A stretch of DNA of 13,617 bases from Lutibacter sp. Lineage in GTDB: Bacteria > Bacteroidota > Bacteroidia > Flavobacteriales > Flavobacteriaceae. This document shows, piece after piece, positions 1 to 6,707 of this stretch. The translations under genes were made by a program, and so were the position numbers. Under the pieces are notes generated by a model. That model had not been told where the DNA came from. It ran no database searches and was given only the letters and a program-made list of their open reading frames with translations. Where the stretch lies: assembly GCA_030599055.1 (NCBI GenBank), contig JAUVOS010000044.1:1-13617 (forward strand), given 5' to 3'. Each line of letters starts with the position of its first letter. Positions within the stretch are counted from its first letter, which is position 1.

Positions 1-29
1 ACAAGAAACAAGAATCAAGAAACAAGAAG

Positions 30-97
30 CAAAAATTACAATTCAAAACAGCGAAAATCAGTAAAATCTGCGTCATCAGCGTTCTATCTTATCAAGA
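30..97. repeat. 68-bp direct repeat, copy 1
   Basis: This segment matches 200-267 at 66 of 68 positions; the differences are at 46/216 and 80/250. The offset between copies is 170 bp. It carries the core AAATCTGCGTCATCAGCG and is bordered on both sides by CAAGAAN heptamers. I see no inverted repeats or coding capacity in it. It may be one member of a dispersed intergenic repeat family, but only two copies are visible here. Confidence 0.9.
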
Positions 98-199
98 AAA
101 AAGAATCAAGAATCACAAGAATCAAGAATCAAGAAGCAAGAAGCAAGAATCAAGAATCAAGAAACAAGAATCAAGAAACAAGAATCAAGAATCAAGAGG

Positions 200-267
200 C
201 AAAAATTACAATTCACAACAGCGAAAATCAGTAAAATCTGCGTCATCAGTGTTCTATCTTATCAAGA
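200..267. repeat. 68-bp direct repeat, copy 2
   Basis: Second copy of the element at 30-97, with two substitutions. Its left edge joins the 12-unit heptamer array in phase: CAAGAGG at 193-199 is followed by CAAAAAT at 200. Its right edge runs into two CAAGAGA units. The in-phase junction suggests that element and array were duplicated or expanded together. Confidence 0.9.
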
Positions 268-289
268 GACAAGAGATAAAATGTAAAAA

Positions 290-931
290 ATGCTCTTTAC
301 AGACTTCAAAAATAGTATCCCAAAACTACAAAAGGCTCCTTTAGGTGGTGTAAAAGCACAATTTCTATTAGCTCCTACCTATAGAAAGCGCTATAATCTC
401 AATAAGATAAAAGCTTCTAATCCTACTTTGGCAAGTGTTCTTATCATCTTTTTTCCGAATGAGAATAACCAAACTTCATTTATCTTAACCAAAAGAGCAA
501 ATTACGACGGACATCATGCAAAACAAATAAGTTTTCCGGGCGGGAAAAAAGCCATGGAAGATGCCAACTTAATAGAAACTGCAATTCGTGAAACCAAAGA
601 AGAGATAGGAATACAAATTATGCCTAAAGCCGTATTTAAAGAACTGACAGAGGTTTATATTCCTCCTAGTAATTTTTTAGCACATCCTTTCATAGCCACA
701 ATAGAATCCAATCCAAAATTTAAAATCAATTACGAAGTTGAAGAAATTATAACTGCCTCTTTATCTGATTTATTAGACCCTGAGACCATTCAGATTAGAA
801 AAGTACAAACACATACAGGAATACAAGTTACTACTCCTTGTTTTGTTTTAAATAATCAAATTGTTTGGGGAGCTACCGCGATGATGTTAAGTGAGTTGCG
901 CGAACTATTCAAATTTACTTTACCGAAATAA
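290..931 (+). CDS. NUDIX hydrolase, coenzyme A pyrophosphatase-like (NudL/YeaB type)
   Basis: A 213-residue protein, likely to cleave the pyrophosphate bond of CoA or a similar nucleotide in the cytoplasm. The NUDIX helix is seen at residues 84-108: GG at 84-85, then R100-E101 and E104-E105 followed by IGI, the REUxEExGU core that binds metal. Just before it, residues 65-85 carry the TKR...H...SFPGG pattern that marks the CoA-pyrophosphatase branch (UPF0035 signature) and separates it from generic NUDIX proteins. Length fits the family (about 190-220 residues). The start is the first ATG after the heptamer block, with an A-rich leader and no clear Shine-Dalgarno sequence. It is followed 69 bp later by the acyltransferase gene on the same strand, which has its own -7 box. 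Exact substrate is inferred from family only. Confidence 0.85.
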   Translation: MLFTDFKNSIPKLQKAPLGGVKAQFLLAPTYRKRYNLNKIKASNPTLASVLIIFFPNENNQTSFILTKRANYDGHHAKQISFPGGKKAMEDANLIETAIRETKEEIGIQIMPKAVFKELTEVYIPPSNFLAHPFIATIESNPKFKINYEVEEIITASLSDLLDPETIQIRKVQTHTGIQVTTPCFVLNNQIVWGATAMMLSELRELFKFTLPK

Positions 932-964
932 AACTTATTTCAACAGTTAGAAAATTTCTTTTTG

Positions 965-972
965 TATCTTTG
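965..972 (+). promoter_or_regulatory. Bacteroidota-type -7 box for the acyltransferase gene
   Basis: TATCTTTG matches the TAnnTTTG -7 consensus of Bacteroidota sigma-A promoters and lies 28 bp before the ATG at 1001. There is no proper TTG -33 element; TTAG at 947-950 is the nearest candidate. It suggests the acyltransferase can be transcribed apart from the NUDIX gene. Confidence 0.5.
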
Positions 973-1000
973 TTTTAGCCAAACAAAAACCTTCAAATAA

Positions 1001-1813
1001 ATGAGATTATTCAAAAGAAATGCTTTTGGACATATATTGTTTGTAAAAAGATGGTTAATCAGAATTTTTGGAATAATATCTCATGGTAGATATCGTAGAT
1101 TCAATAAATTACAAATTGAAGGCTCTGAAATAATTCGTGATTTACCTGACACTAACGTACTCTTTGTTTCTAACCATCAAACTTATTTTGCAGATGTAGC
1201 TGCTATGTTTCATGTTTTTAATGCCGCTTTACACCAAAGAGTCAACGACATAAAAAATATTGGCTATTTGTGGAATCCCAAACTCAATCTTTATTTTGTT
1301 GCTGCTGCTGAAACAATGAAATCTGGTTTTCTTCCCAAAATATTTGCCTATGGAGGTTCGGTTTCAATACAACGCACCTGGAGAAACGAAGGAAAAGATG
1401 TAAAAAGGCAAGTAAAAATGTCAGATATAAGCAATATCGGAAAAGCGCTTGACGATGGATGGTTAATTACTTTTCCACAAGGCACCACAACACCTTTTAA
1501 ACCGATTAGGAAAGGTACTGCTCATATTATTAAAACATATAAACCCATTGTAATTCCTATTGTAATTGATGGTTTTAGACGTTCTTTTGACAAAAAAGGC
1601 TTACTGATTAAAAAAAGAGGAATCCTTCAAACTTTTCAAATAAAACAAGCATTAAAAATTGATTATGAGCACGATACAATTGACGAAATTGTAGAAAAGA
1701 TTGAATTTGCTATCGAACAGCATCCTTCATTTTTAAAAGTCACACCGGTTGAAGAGTATCAGAAAGCTGAAGAAGCCTTAAACAAAAAACGTGATTTCTG
1801 GGATATGTACTAG
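1001..1813 (+). CDS. PlsC-type 1-acyl-sn-glycerol-3-phosphate acyltransferase family protein
   Basis: A 270-residue protein of the lysophospholipid acyltransferase (PlsC) superfamily, expected to transfer an acyl chain to a lysophospholipid or related acceptor at the inner membrane. Residues 56-65 hold the catalytic His block: VSNH, with H59, then Asp65. Residues 158-162 are FPQGT, the equivalent of the FPEGT substrate-binding motif, followed by KPIRKGTAHI (block III/IV region). The usual spacing is H-x4-D; here H59 and D65 are H-x5-D, a one-residue expansion. E is replaced by Q in FPQGT. Both features may mark a sub-family whose acceptor is not lysophosphatidate, so no gene symbol is assigned. 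The N-terminus is basic (KR-rich) with short hydrophobic stretches that could hold it at the membrane. The stop codon is the first three bases of a heptamer array. Confidence 0.75.
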   Translation: MRLFKRNAFGHILFVKRWLIRIFGIISHGRYRRFNKLQIEGSEIIRDLPDTNVLFVSNHQTYFADVAAMFHVFNAALHQRVNDIKNIGYLWNPKLNLYFVAAAETMKSGFLPKIFAYGGSVSIQRTWRNEGKDVKRQVKMSDISNIGKALDDGWLITFPQGTTTPFKPIRKGTAHIIKTYKPIVIPIVIDGFRRSFDKKGLLIKKRGILQTFQIKQALKIDYEHDTIDEIVEKIEFAIEQHPSFLKVTPVEEYQKAEEALNKKRDFWDMY

Positions 1814-1894
1814 TCGGAAGTTATCAGTTAGAAGTTATCAGTTAGAAGTTTAGAGTAATATTTCGTATATAAATTCTAAATCGTAAATCGTATA
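1811..1894. repeat. 7-bp phased repeat filling the acyltransferase-oxyR gap
   Basis: Reading from the stop codon of the acyltransferase gene in steps of seven gives TAGTCGG, AAGTTAT, CAGTTAG, AAGTTAT, CAGTTAG, AAGTTTA and so on. It ends with TTCTAAA, TCGTAAA and TCGTATA at 1874-1894, five bases before the oxyR ATG at 1900. The first unit, TAGTCGG, recurs at 13456-13462 downstream of hoxH. The middle of the array (1853-1873) is degenerate. Nothing else is seen in this intergenic stretch. Confidence 0.8.
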
Positions 1895-1899
1895 TCCAC

Positions 1900-2838
1900 A
1901 TGACCATCACGCAATTAGAATATGTATTAGCAGTAGCAAAGTATAGAAACTTTACAAAAGCCGCTAAGCATAGCTTTGTAACACAGCCTACTCTGAGTAT
2001 GCAGATTCAAAAATTAGAAGATGAGTTGGATATTAAAATTTTTAATCGCAAAAAGAAACCAATAGCGCTTACAGAGATTGGTAAAAAAATTGTTGAGCAA
2101 GCCAAAACTATCGTCGATGAAAGTCAACGTATGAACGATATTGTCGATCAACAAAAAGGGTTTATCGGTGGAGAATTTAGACTTGGAATTATTCCAACAG
2201 TTATCCCTACACTTCTTCCCATGTTTCTAAAAGTATTTATAAATAAATATCCAAAAGTCAATCTGATTATCAATGAACTTGCTACAGAAGAAATAATCAA
2301 TCAGCTTAGCAATGGAAGTATTGATGTAGGTATCGCGGCTACTCCTCTAGAAAATGAAGCGATTAAGGAACGTCCTTTATATTATGAACCCTTTGTAGGA
2401 TTTATTCCGGAAGACCATCGTTTATTTAATAATAAAAAATTAGCTGCTAGTGATTTAGAAATAGACGAAATTCTGTTATTGGAAGATGGACACTGTTTTA
2501 AAGACAACATAATAAATCTATGCAATCCGGCTAAACACATGACACAAAAACATTTTGAATTAGAAAGTGGCAACTTTGCAACTTTAATCAAGCTTACAAA
2601 AGAAGGTTTTGGAATGACGCTATTGCCTTATCTCGATTCCATTGATTTGCCCGATAATGATTATAAATACTTACGCGATTTTGAAAGTCCGGTTCCTGCT
2701 CGTGAGGTCAGTCTTGTTTACCATAAATCACAGTTAAAAATTCAAATGGTCGAAGCCTTAAAAAACTGTATTGATAGTGTTGTAAGAGGTGCCATATCTT
2801 TTAACGATGTAGAAATAATAAGCCCACTTCAAAAGTAG
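1900..2838 (+). CDS. oxyR: OxyR, peroxide-sensing LysR-family transcription regulator
   Basis: A 312-residue LysR-type regulator. The winged helix-turn-helix spans about residues 1-65 (TITQLEYVLAVAK start, TQPTLSMQIQKLE recognition helix), followed by a linker helix and a two-lobed effector domain from about 90. Cysteines fall at C199 and C208 in the context LEDGHCF...C, the same residue numbers and C-x8-C spacing as the peroxide-reactive pair of E. coli OxyR, so the redox switch looks intact. This supports OxyR over other LysR members. It should activate catalase, peroxidase and iron-storage genes when oxidised. No such target lies in the window, and no clear TAnnTTTG promoter is seen in the repeat-filled gap before it, so it may be co-transcribed with the acyltransferase. 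Confidence 0.92.
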   Translation: MTITQLEYVLAVAKYRNFTKAAKHSFVTQPTLSMQIQKLEDELDIKIFNRKKKPIALTEIGKKIVEQAKTIVDESQRMNDIVDQQKGFIGGEFRLGIIPTVIPTLLPMFLKVFINKYPKVNLIINELATEEIINQLSNGSIDVGIAATPLENEAIKERPLYYEPFVGFIPEDHRLFNNKKLAASDLEIDEILLLEDGHCFKDNIINLCNPAKHMTQKHFELESGNFATLIKLTKEGFGMTLLPYLDSIDLPDNDYKYLRDFESPVPAREVSLVYHKSQLKIQMVEALKNCIDSVVRGAISFNDVEIISPLQK

Positions 2839-2871
2839 ATTTAAAAATTATTTCAAACTTTCTCCTAAAGA

Positions 2872-3069
2872 CTAACTATCAATTATAACCAAACAAGCGA
2901 CCAATTCGGGTTTTTGTTTTGTATAATTAATTAACCATAAACGTAGTTCGTCTATTTCGTAGGGAAGTAATCTGGTAATTGCCTTTTCTAATTCGCGAGT
3001 AAACAACTCAACACTAAAACTCACTTTTCGTAAAACAGTTTTTGTGTACTCAAACATTGCTCTTGCCAT
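2872..3069 (-). CDS. Small conserved hypothetical protein (65 residues)
   Basis: I cannot assign a function. The protein is 65 residues, starts MARAMFEYTK and has no signal peptide, membrane segment or cysteine cluster; the composition suggests two short amphipathic helices. It resembles, from memory, a small family found next to housekeeping genes in Flavobacteriaceae that begins MFEYTKTVL.KVSF, which would make the second Met (residue 5) a possible true start. It converges with oxyR (33 bp between stops) and lies 66 bp downstream of another small minus-strand gene. The family resemblance is recollection, not a search result. Confidence 0.6.
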   Translation of the reverse strand: MARAMFEYTKTVLRKVSFSVELFTRELEKAITRLLPYEIDELRLWLINYTKQKPELVACLVIIDS

Positions 3070-3135
3070 AGGTAGTAGGGTTTATAAGAATAACGTAAAT
3101 ACTTTTATTTAGTATGCATTTCAATTAAAAAAACC

Positions 3136-3399
3136 TTAAAGTTTTACTAATTTTTTCATTAAACTTCCGGTAGATTTGTTCAAATCTTTTACAACTGACT
3201 GAAGATGTACTTTTTTATTTTCAACCTTTTTTTCATTTACTCTCGCAATAAGCATGTCAAAAGATTCGATGGCAGCATCAATAATTTTTTCTGCTTTTTC
3301 TGCTTTATCAGCGTTTTCAAGTTGCCAAACATAACACTCCTCAATTACTCCAGAAAGTTCGTAATTAATAGTTTTTTTTAAGTCTCGTATGGTAGCCAT
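3136..3399 (-). CDS. Small conserved hypothetical protein (87 residues), alpha-helical
   Basis: An 87-residue, lysine- and glutamate-rich protein without cysteines, signal peptide or membrane segments; nearly the whole length is predicted by eye to be helical. It begins MATIRDLKKTINYELSGVIE, a start I associate with a short uncharacterised protein common in flavobacteria. The function is unknown. The ATG at 3399 is preceded by a perfect 12-bp palindrome, TGTAAATTTACA, at 3417-3428. It is 132 bp downstream of the hydrogenase protease gene on the same strand, so it could receive read-through from the hydrogenase operon, but nothing in the protein links it to hydrogen metabolism. Confidence 0.65.
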   Translation of the reverse strand: MATIRDLKKTINYELSGVIEECYVWQLENADKAEKAEKIIDAAIESFDMLIARVNEKKVENKKVHLQSVVKDLNKSTGSLMKKLVKL

Positions 3400-3416
3400 A
3401 TCATTAAATTAAGTGC

Positions 3417-3428
3417 TGTAAATTTACA
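3417..3428. promoter_or_regulatory. 12-bp perfect palindrome upstream of the 87-residue gene
   Basis: TGTAAATTTACA is a perfect inverted repeat located 18 bp before the start codon at 3399. Read on the minus strand it also contains TAAATTTA, a weak match to a TAnnTTTG -7 box. It may be an operator or simply an AT-rich chance palindrome; no second copy of this exact form is seen in the window. Confidence 0.3.
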
Positions 3429-3531
3429 ATAAACAATTTAAATATGTAGCCTGTTTTGATTTTTCTTTTTTTTGCAATTGACTTTCTTATTTTATTCAAA
3501 CGAAAACACTTCAGCGCGATAAACTAAACCC

Positions 3532-4056
3532 TTAATTCTGCAAAAGAATCTCTGATACCCTAACTACTACTTTTGAAATACTCTTTTCTACCGCCTCAGT
3601 CAACTCTATAGTCATAGGAATCATCTCTTTAATAGAGACAGTCAGTAAAATTATTTTTGGGAGTTCTTCTTTAAATTCCAAGGCATCAATCATGTCTTTT
3701 AAACCTACATCATGTGCACTTAACACTTTTGGAAAATCAGCTGCAAACTTTGGATAAAGAACGTTAATAGTGCCTGAAGGTTTGCTATCCATAGTGGCAT
3801 CAATAAATATCACTAAAGGATATTGTGCTAAAATAGGCATCAAGTCAAAGCTACCTGTTCCTCCATCTAATAAATCGACATTTTTTGGTAATTTAACTTT
3901 GCTCAATGCTTGAATTGCGTGCACTCCTACTCCTTCATCTCCCATTAAATAGTTACCGATTCCAAGTACCAAGATCCTATCTTTTTTATCACCTTCGAGA
4001 TAATTATGTGTTTGATAAAAGAGCTTTTGCAACTCTATTACTTCGTCTGAAATCAT
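3532..4056 (-). CDS. hyaD: HyaD/HupD-type [NiFe]-hydrogenase maturation protease
   Basis: A 174-residue M52 family endopeptidase that removes the C-terminal tail of the hydrogenase large subunit after nickel insertion. The N-terminal block ILVLGIGN (residues 28-35) is followed by GDEGVG with Glu41, by IDAT with Asp86 and by SAHDVGL with His115. These correspond to the nickel-binding Glu16, Asp62 and His93 of E. coli HybD. About 26 extra residues precede the core compared with HybD. I chose the ATG at 4056 because the reading frame upstream opens only with a TTG (4110) that lies inside the repeat-rich spacer. It is the last gene of the hya operon, 93 bp after hyaC. The obvious substrate is the large subunit encoded at 4957-6696. 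Confidence 0.9.
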   Translation of the reverse strand: MISDEVIELQKLFYQTHNYLEGDKKDRILVLGIGNYLMGDEGVGVHAIQALSKVKLPKNVDLLDGGTGSFDLMPILAQYPLVIFIDATMDSKPSGTINVLYPKFAADFPKVLSAHDVGLKDMIDALEFKEELPKIILLTVSIKEMIPMTIELTEAVEKSISKVVVRVSEILLQN

Positions 4057-4152
4057 TTTTTTAGTTTTAAAATTGAAAGTTGAAAGTATTAAGTTACTAA
4101 CACTTTTCAACCTTAAACTTTGAACTTTGAACTTTTTAACTTTTAACTTTTA
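4057..4152. repeat. 7-bp phased repeat spacer between hyaC and hyaD
   Basis: Read on the minus strand, the last Ser codon and stop of hyaC form the first unit of AGTTAAA, AGTTAAA, AGTTAAA, AAGTTCA, AAGTTCA, AAGTTTA, AGGTTGA; beyond this the phase decays before hyaD. The plus-strand 19-mer AACTTTTTAACTTTTAACT at 4130-4148 occurs again, same strand, at 11928-11946 just before hoxH. The spacer separates two genes of one operon, whereas other junctions in this operon are 11 and 36 bp. Confidence 0.8.
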
Positions 4153-4920
4153 ACTCTCACTCTCCTCTTTCTTTTTTCCTCTCCACATTTGTTTTCTTGC
4201 TTCTTCAATAAGTTCTTCTTCCGTTTTTTCTATTCGTTCAGATCTTATAAATTTAAAACCACTAATCATGGCAGATGCCTCACCCCTTGCCTCTAAATAA
4301 TCGTGGAAGAGAACCAAGTAAACGTGCACTACTATAAAAGCCATAAAAAGCCATGTTAAAATATGATGTATGTATCTTACGACAATATCACCACCAAATA
4401 AAGCGGTTACCCAAGTAAACATTTTAGGGAACCACCATGTTGAAGTGTCAGCGATAAGTGAAAGACCTGTTGCCACTTGTAATAAAAAAAATAAGGACAT
4501 AATTAAATACGAAAAAGCTGCCAAATAATTGTGCCCAACACTAATATTTGACAATTTGTGTTCTTCGTCTTCCATCAAGAAAATATCTACCCTGAGCACG
4601 TAAAAAATATTTTTTATGCCTTTTTTGGTATAAGGAATAAAATTACGCCAATTCGCAAATTGATTTCCTGCAAAAGCCCAGTATACTCTAAAAAATAAAT
4701 TAGCGATAAGTACATAAGCAGTTATAAAATGAGTGGCTCTTACCCATCCAAACCAGTACGAATTTGTCGCTTCTACATTGGTCGTAATTGCAGGCGGATT
4801 TGCAATAATAAAACCTGTAATAATAAGAATTAACGTAGCAAAAGTAGTTATCCAATGGAATATCCGCACGGGAACCTCCCATACATAAACTCTTTTATAA
4901 TTATATGTTGTTGTTGCCAT
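4150..4920 (-). CDS. hyaC: HyaC-type b-type cytochrome subunit of the uptake hydrogenase
   Basis: A 256-residue integral membrane cytochrome b of the Ni/Fe-hydrogenase HyaC/HupC family that passes electrons from the small subunit to quinone. Four hydrophobic segments are visible: about residues 26-41 (after VWEVPVRIFHW), the ATHFITAYVLIANLFF region, the NYLAAFSYLIMSLFFLLQVATGL region and the ILTWLFMAFIVVHVYLVLF region. Candidate haem ligands are His22 (RIFHW), the His of RATHF, the His of GHNYLAAF, the pair in YIHHILTW and the His of VVHVYLV, as expected for a two-haem protein. The C-terminus is charged and cytoplasmic, ending in an ESES sequence whose last codon and stop merge into a heptamer repeat. 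It lies 36 bp after hyaB and is translated in the same direction. Confidence 0.92.
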   Translation of the reverse strand: MATTTYNYKRVYVWEVPVRIFHWITTFATLILIITGFIIANPPAITTNVEATNSYWFGWVRATHFITAYVLIANLFFRVYWAFAGNQFANWRNFIPYTKKGIKNIFYVLRVDIFLMEDEEHKLSNISVGHNYLAAFSYLIMSLFFLLQVATGLSLIADTSTWWFPKMFTWVTALFGGDIVVRYIHHILTWLFMAFIVVHVYLVLFHDYLEARGEASAMISGFKFIRSERIEKTEEELIEEARKQMWRGKKKEESES

Positions 4921-4922
4921 TA

Positions 4923-4944
4923 TATAAAAATTAATGTTTTTATA
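4923..4944 (-). other. AT-only hairpin between hyaB and hyaC
   Basis: TATAAAAA (4923-4930) and TTTTTATA (4937-4944) form a perfect 8-bp inverted repeat around a 6-base loop, filling most of the 36-bp gap between hyaB and hyaC, two bases from the hyaC start codon. With only A-U pairs it would be a weak RNA structure. It might tune hyaC translation or be chance in an AT-rich gap. Confidence 0.3.
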
Positions 4945-4956
4945 ATTTCAATAAAT

Positions 4957-6696
4957 CTAGACTTCACATGCGCCACCTACTTGAATTTGGTGCACATTTT
5001 TACCATGCTCATCATACAAGTGTACTGCACAAGCTAAACAAGGGTCAAAAGAATGTATGGTTCGTAAAATCTCAACAGGATTTTTAGGATCAGCAATTGG
5101 TGTTCCAATCAGTGCCGATTCATAAGCAGACATTTGTCCTTTTGGATCTCTCGGGGAGGCATTCCATGTTGATGGCACTACCATTTGGTAATTATTCGTT
5201 TTACCATCCTTAATTCCTATCCAATGTGCCAAACATCCACGAGGTGCTTCCATATAGCCAACTCCCTTAGCTTCTTTTGGCCAAGTTTTTGGATCCCATT
5301 TAGTTGTATTAGCCATTCTTGTATCGCCATTTTTAATATTGGCAATTAATTGGTCAAAGAATTCAAGACCCCAATCGGCTAATAATTTAGTTTCTAAGCC
5401 TCTTGCGGCTGTTCTTCCTAATGTAGAGAATAAAGCTGCTACAGGAACATCTAAGGTTGTTAATGCCCAAGTAACAATTTCTTTATACTCAGGAATACCT
5501 TTTCCAAACCCTACTAACATTCTAGCTAATGGACCTACTTCCATCGGTTTTCCTTGCCATCTTGGTGTTTTTATAAAACTATACGCCTTATCTACATCTA
5601 AATATTCATATGGAGGTTTTGGGCCTGTATAATTGATATCCGTTTCCCCATCATAAGGATGTAATCCTTTATCATTTCCATCGGAATAATCATACCAAGA
5701 TTTATTGACAAATTCTTGAATTTCATCAGTATTTTCCAAATCGACATCGTGTACTTTACTCAAGTCACCATCTAGAATAATACCACGAGGCCATTTATAA
5801 CTTTCTGTATTGCCGTATGAATCAGTCGGTAAATCGCCATAAGCTAGATAATTTTTAAATTTTGAATCACCAATAGCGCCCCAATCTTTATAAAATGAAG
5901 CAATCGCCATTAAATCGGGTACATATACTTCATTGACAAATTTATGTGCTCCTTGTAATAATTGTTTTACATAGGCTAAGCGCTCTGCATTTAAGCCACC
6001 ACCGGCATCATCAAGATTTATTGCACTTCCCATACCACCCACTAAGAAATGGGGATGAGGATTCTTACCTCCTAAAATAGTATGAATTTTAATAATTTCT
6101 TTTTGCCATTCAAGTGCTTCTAAATAATGAGCTACGGCCAGTAAATTAACCTCTGCGGGTAATTTCATCGCTTTATGTCCCCAATAACCATTGGCAAAAA
6201 TCCCTAATTGTCCACTCTCAACTAGCTTTTTTACTCGAGCCTTTACATCTGCAAAATACCCAGGCGACGAATTGGGCCATTTTGAGATACTTTGCGCTAA
6301 CTCCGAAGTCGCTTTTGGATCGGCACTCAATACTTGCGTAACATCTACCCAGTCTAAGGCGTGTAAGTGATAAAAATGAATTACATGATCTTGTATTGCT
6401 TGAGCTATGGTTATCAAATTTCTTGCAATTTCGGCATTGGGTGGAATTGCAATATCTAATGCATCCTCTACAGACCGAATAGATGCAATAGCATGTACGG
6501 TTGTACAAACACCGCAAGTACGTTGTACAAATGCCCATACATCACGAGGATCTCTACCTTCTACGATTTTTTCCATACCTCTAACCATGGTAGAGGAACT
6601 ATATGCATCGACTATTATACCGTTTTCTATTTCGGCTTCAATTCGTAAATGTCCTTCAATTCTTGTAATTGGATCTACTACTATTCTATTTGCCAT
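4957..6696 (-). CDS. hyaB: Group 1 [NiFe] uptake hydrogenase large subunit
   Basis: A 579-residue catalytic subunit binding the Ni-Fe(CN)2CO centre. The N-terminal L1 motif is RTCGVCTTVHA with C61 and C64; the C-terminal L2 motif is DPCLACAVH with C553 and C556 and the cleavage-site His559. All four nickel-ligating cysteines are therefore present. A 20-residue tail (560-579) follows His559 and should be removed by the HyaD-type protease. The tail ends VGGACEV and carries an additional Cys. Length and the VEDAL sequence after L1 fit membrane-bound group 1 enzymes rather than group 3. The gene starts 11 bp after the small-subunit stop codon, so the pair is probably translationally linked. The mature protein should be carried across the membrane by the Tat signal of its small-subunit partner. 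Confidence 0.96.
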   Translation of the reverse strand: MANRIVVDPITRIEGHLRIEAEIENGIIVDAYSSSTMVRGMEKIVEGRDPRDVWAFVQRTCGVCTTVHAIASIRSVEDALDIAIPPNAEIARNLITIAQAIQDHVIHFYHLHALDWVDVTQVLSADPKATSELAQSISKWPNSSPGYFADVKARVKKLVESGQLGIFANGYWGHKAMKLPAEVNLLAVAHYLEALEWQKEIIKIHTILGGKNPHPHFLVGGMGSAINLDDAGGGLNAERLAYVKQLLQGAHKFVNEVYVPDLMAIASFYKDWGAIGDSKFKNYLAYGDLPTDSYGNTESYKWPRGIILDGDLSKVHDVDLENTDEIQEFVNKSWYDYSDGNDKGLHPYDGETDINYTGPKPPYEYLDVDKAYSFIKTPRWQGKPMEVGPLARMLVGFGKGIPEYKEIVTWALTTLDVPVAALFSTLGRTAARGLETKLLADWGLEFFDQLIANIKNGDTRMANTTKWDPKTWPKEAKGVGYMEAPRGCLAHWIGIKDGKTNNYQMVVPSTWNASPRDPKGQMSAYESALIGTPIADPKNPVEILRTIHSFDPCLACAVHLYDEHGKNVHQIQVGGACEV

Positions 6697-6707
6697 GATT
6701 GTTCTTT

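Larger units (their letters stand above)
1..283. repeat. 7-bp tandem repeat block (CAAGAAT type) with two 68-bp repeats
   Basis: The 289 bp before the first gene hold no coding region. Units of the form CAAGAAN repeat every 7 bp at 2-29, in a run of 12 units at 116-199 (CAAGAAT, CAAGAAA, CAAGAAG, CAAGAGG), and again as two CAAGAGA units at 263-276. The 7-bp phase continues through TAAAATG at 277-283, almost to the start codon at 290. The arrays surround two copies of a 68-bp element listed separately. A period of 7 is not a multiple of 3, which argues against coding. The form resembles the heptanucleotide short tandem repeats (STRR) known from cyanobacteria; a shared origin is not implied. 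Confidence 0.9.

Noticed and set aside
1..283. The 68-bp repeats and arrays as a CRISPR
   Set aside because: There are only two 68-bp copies, and the sequence between them is itself a tandem heptamer array, not unique spacers. No cas genes are present.
3099..3115. Short dyad ATACT-N7-AGTAT between the two small minus-strand genes as a terminator
   Set aside because: The stem is only 5 bp of A-T rich sequence and no convincing T-run follows in the direction of transcription.
4057..4110. N-terminal extension of HyaD starting at 4110
   Set aside because: It would need a TTG start, and the 18 extra residues are encoded within the repeat-rich spacer. The ATG at 4056 with an A-rich leader is more credible.
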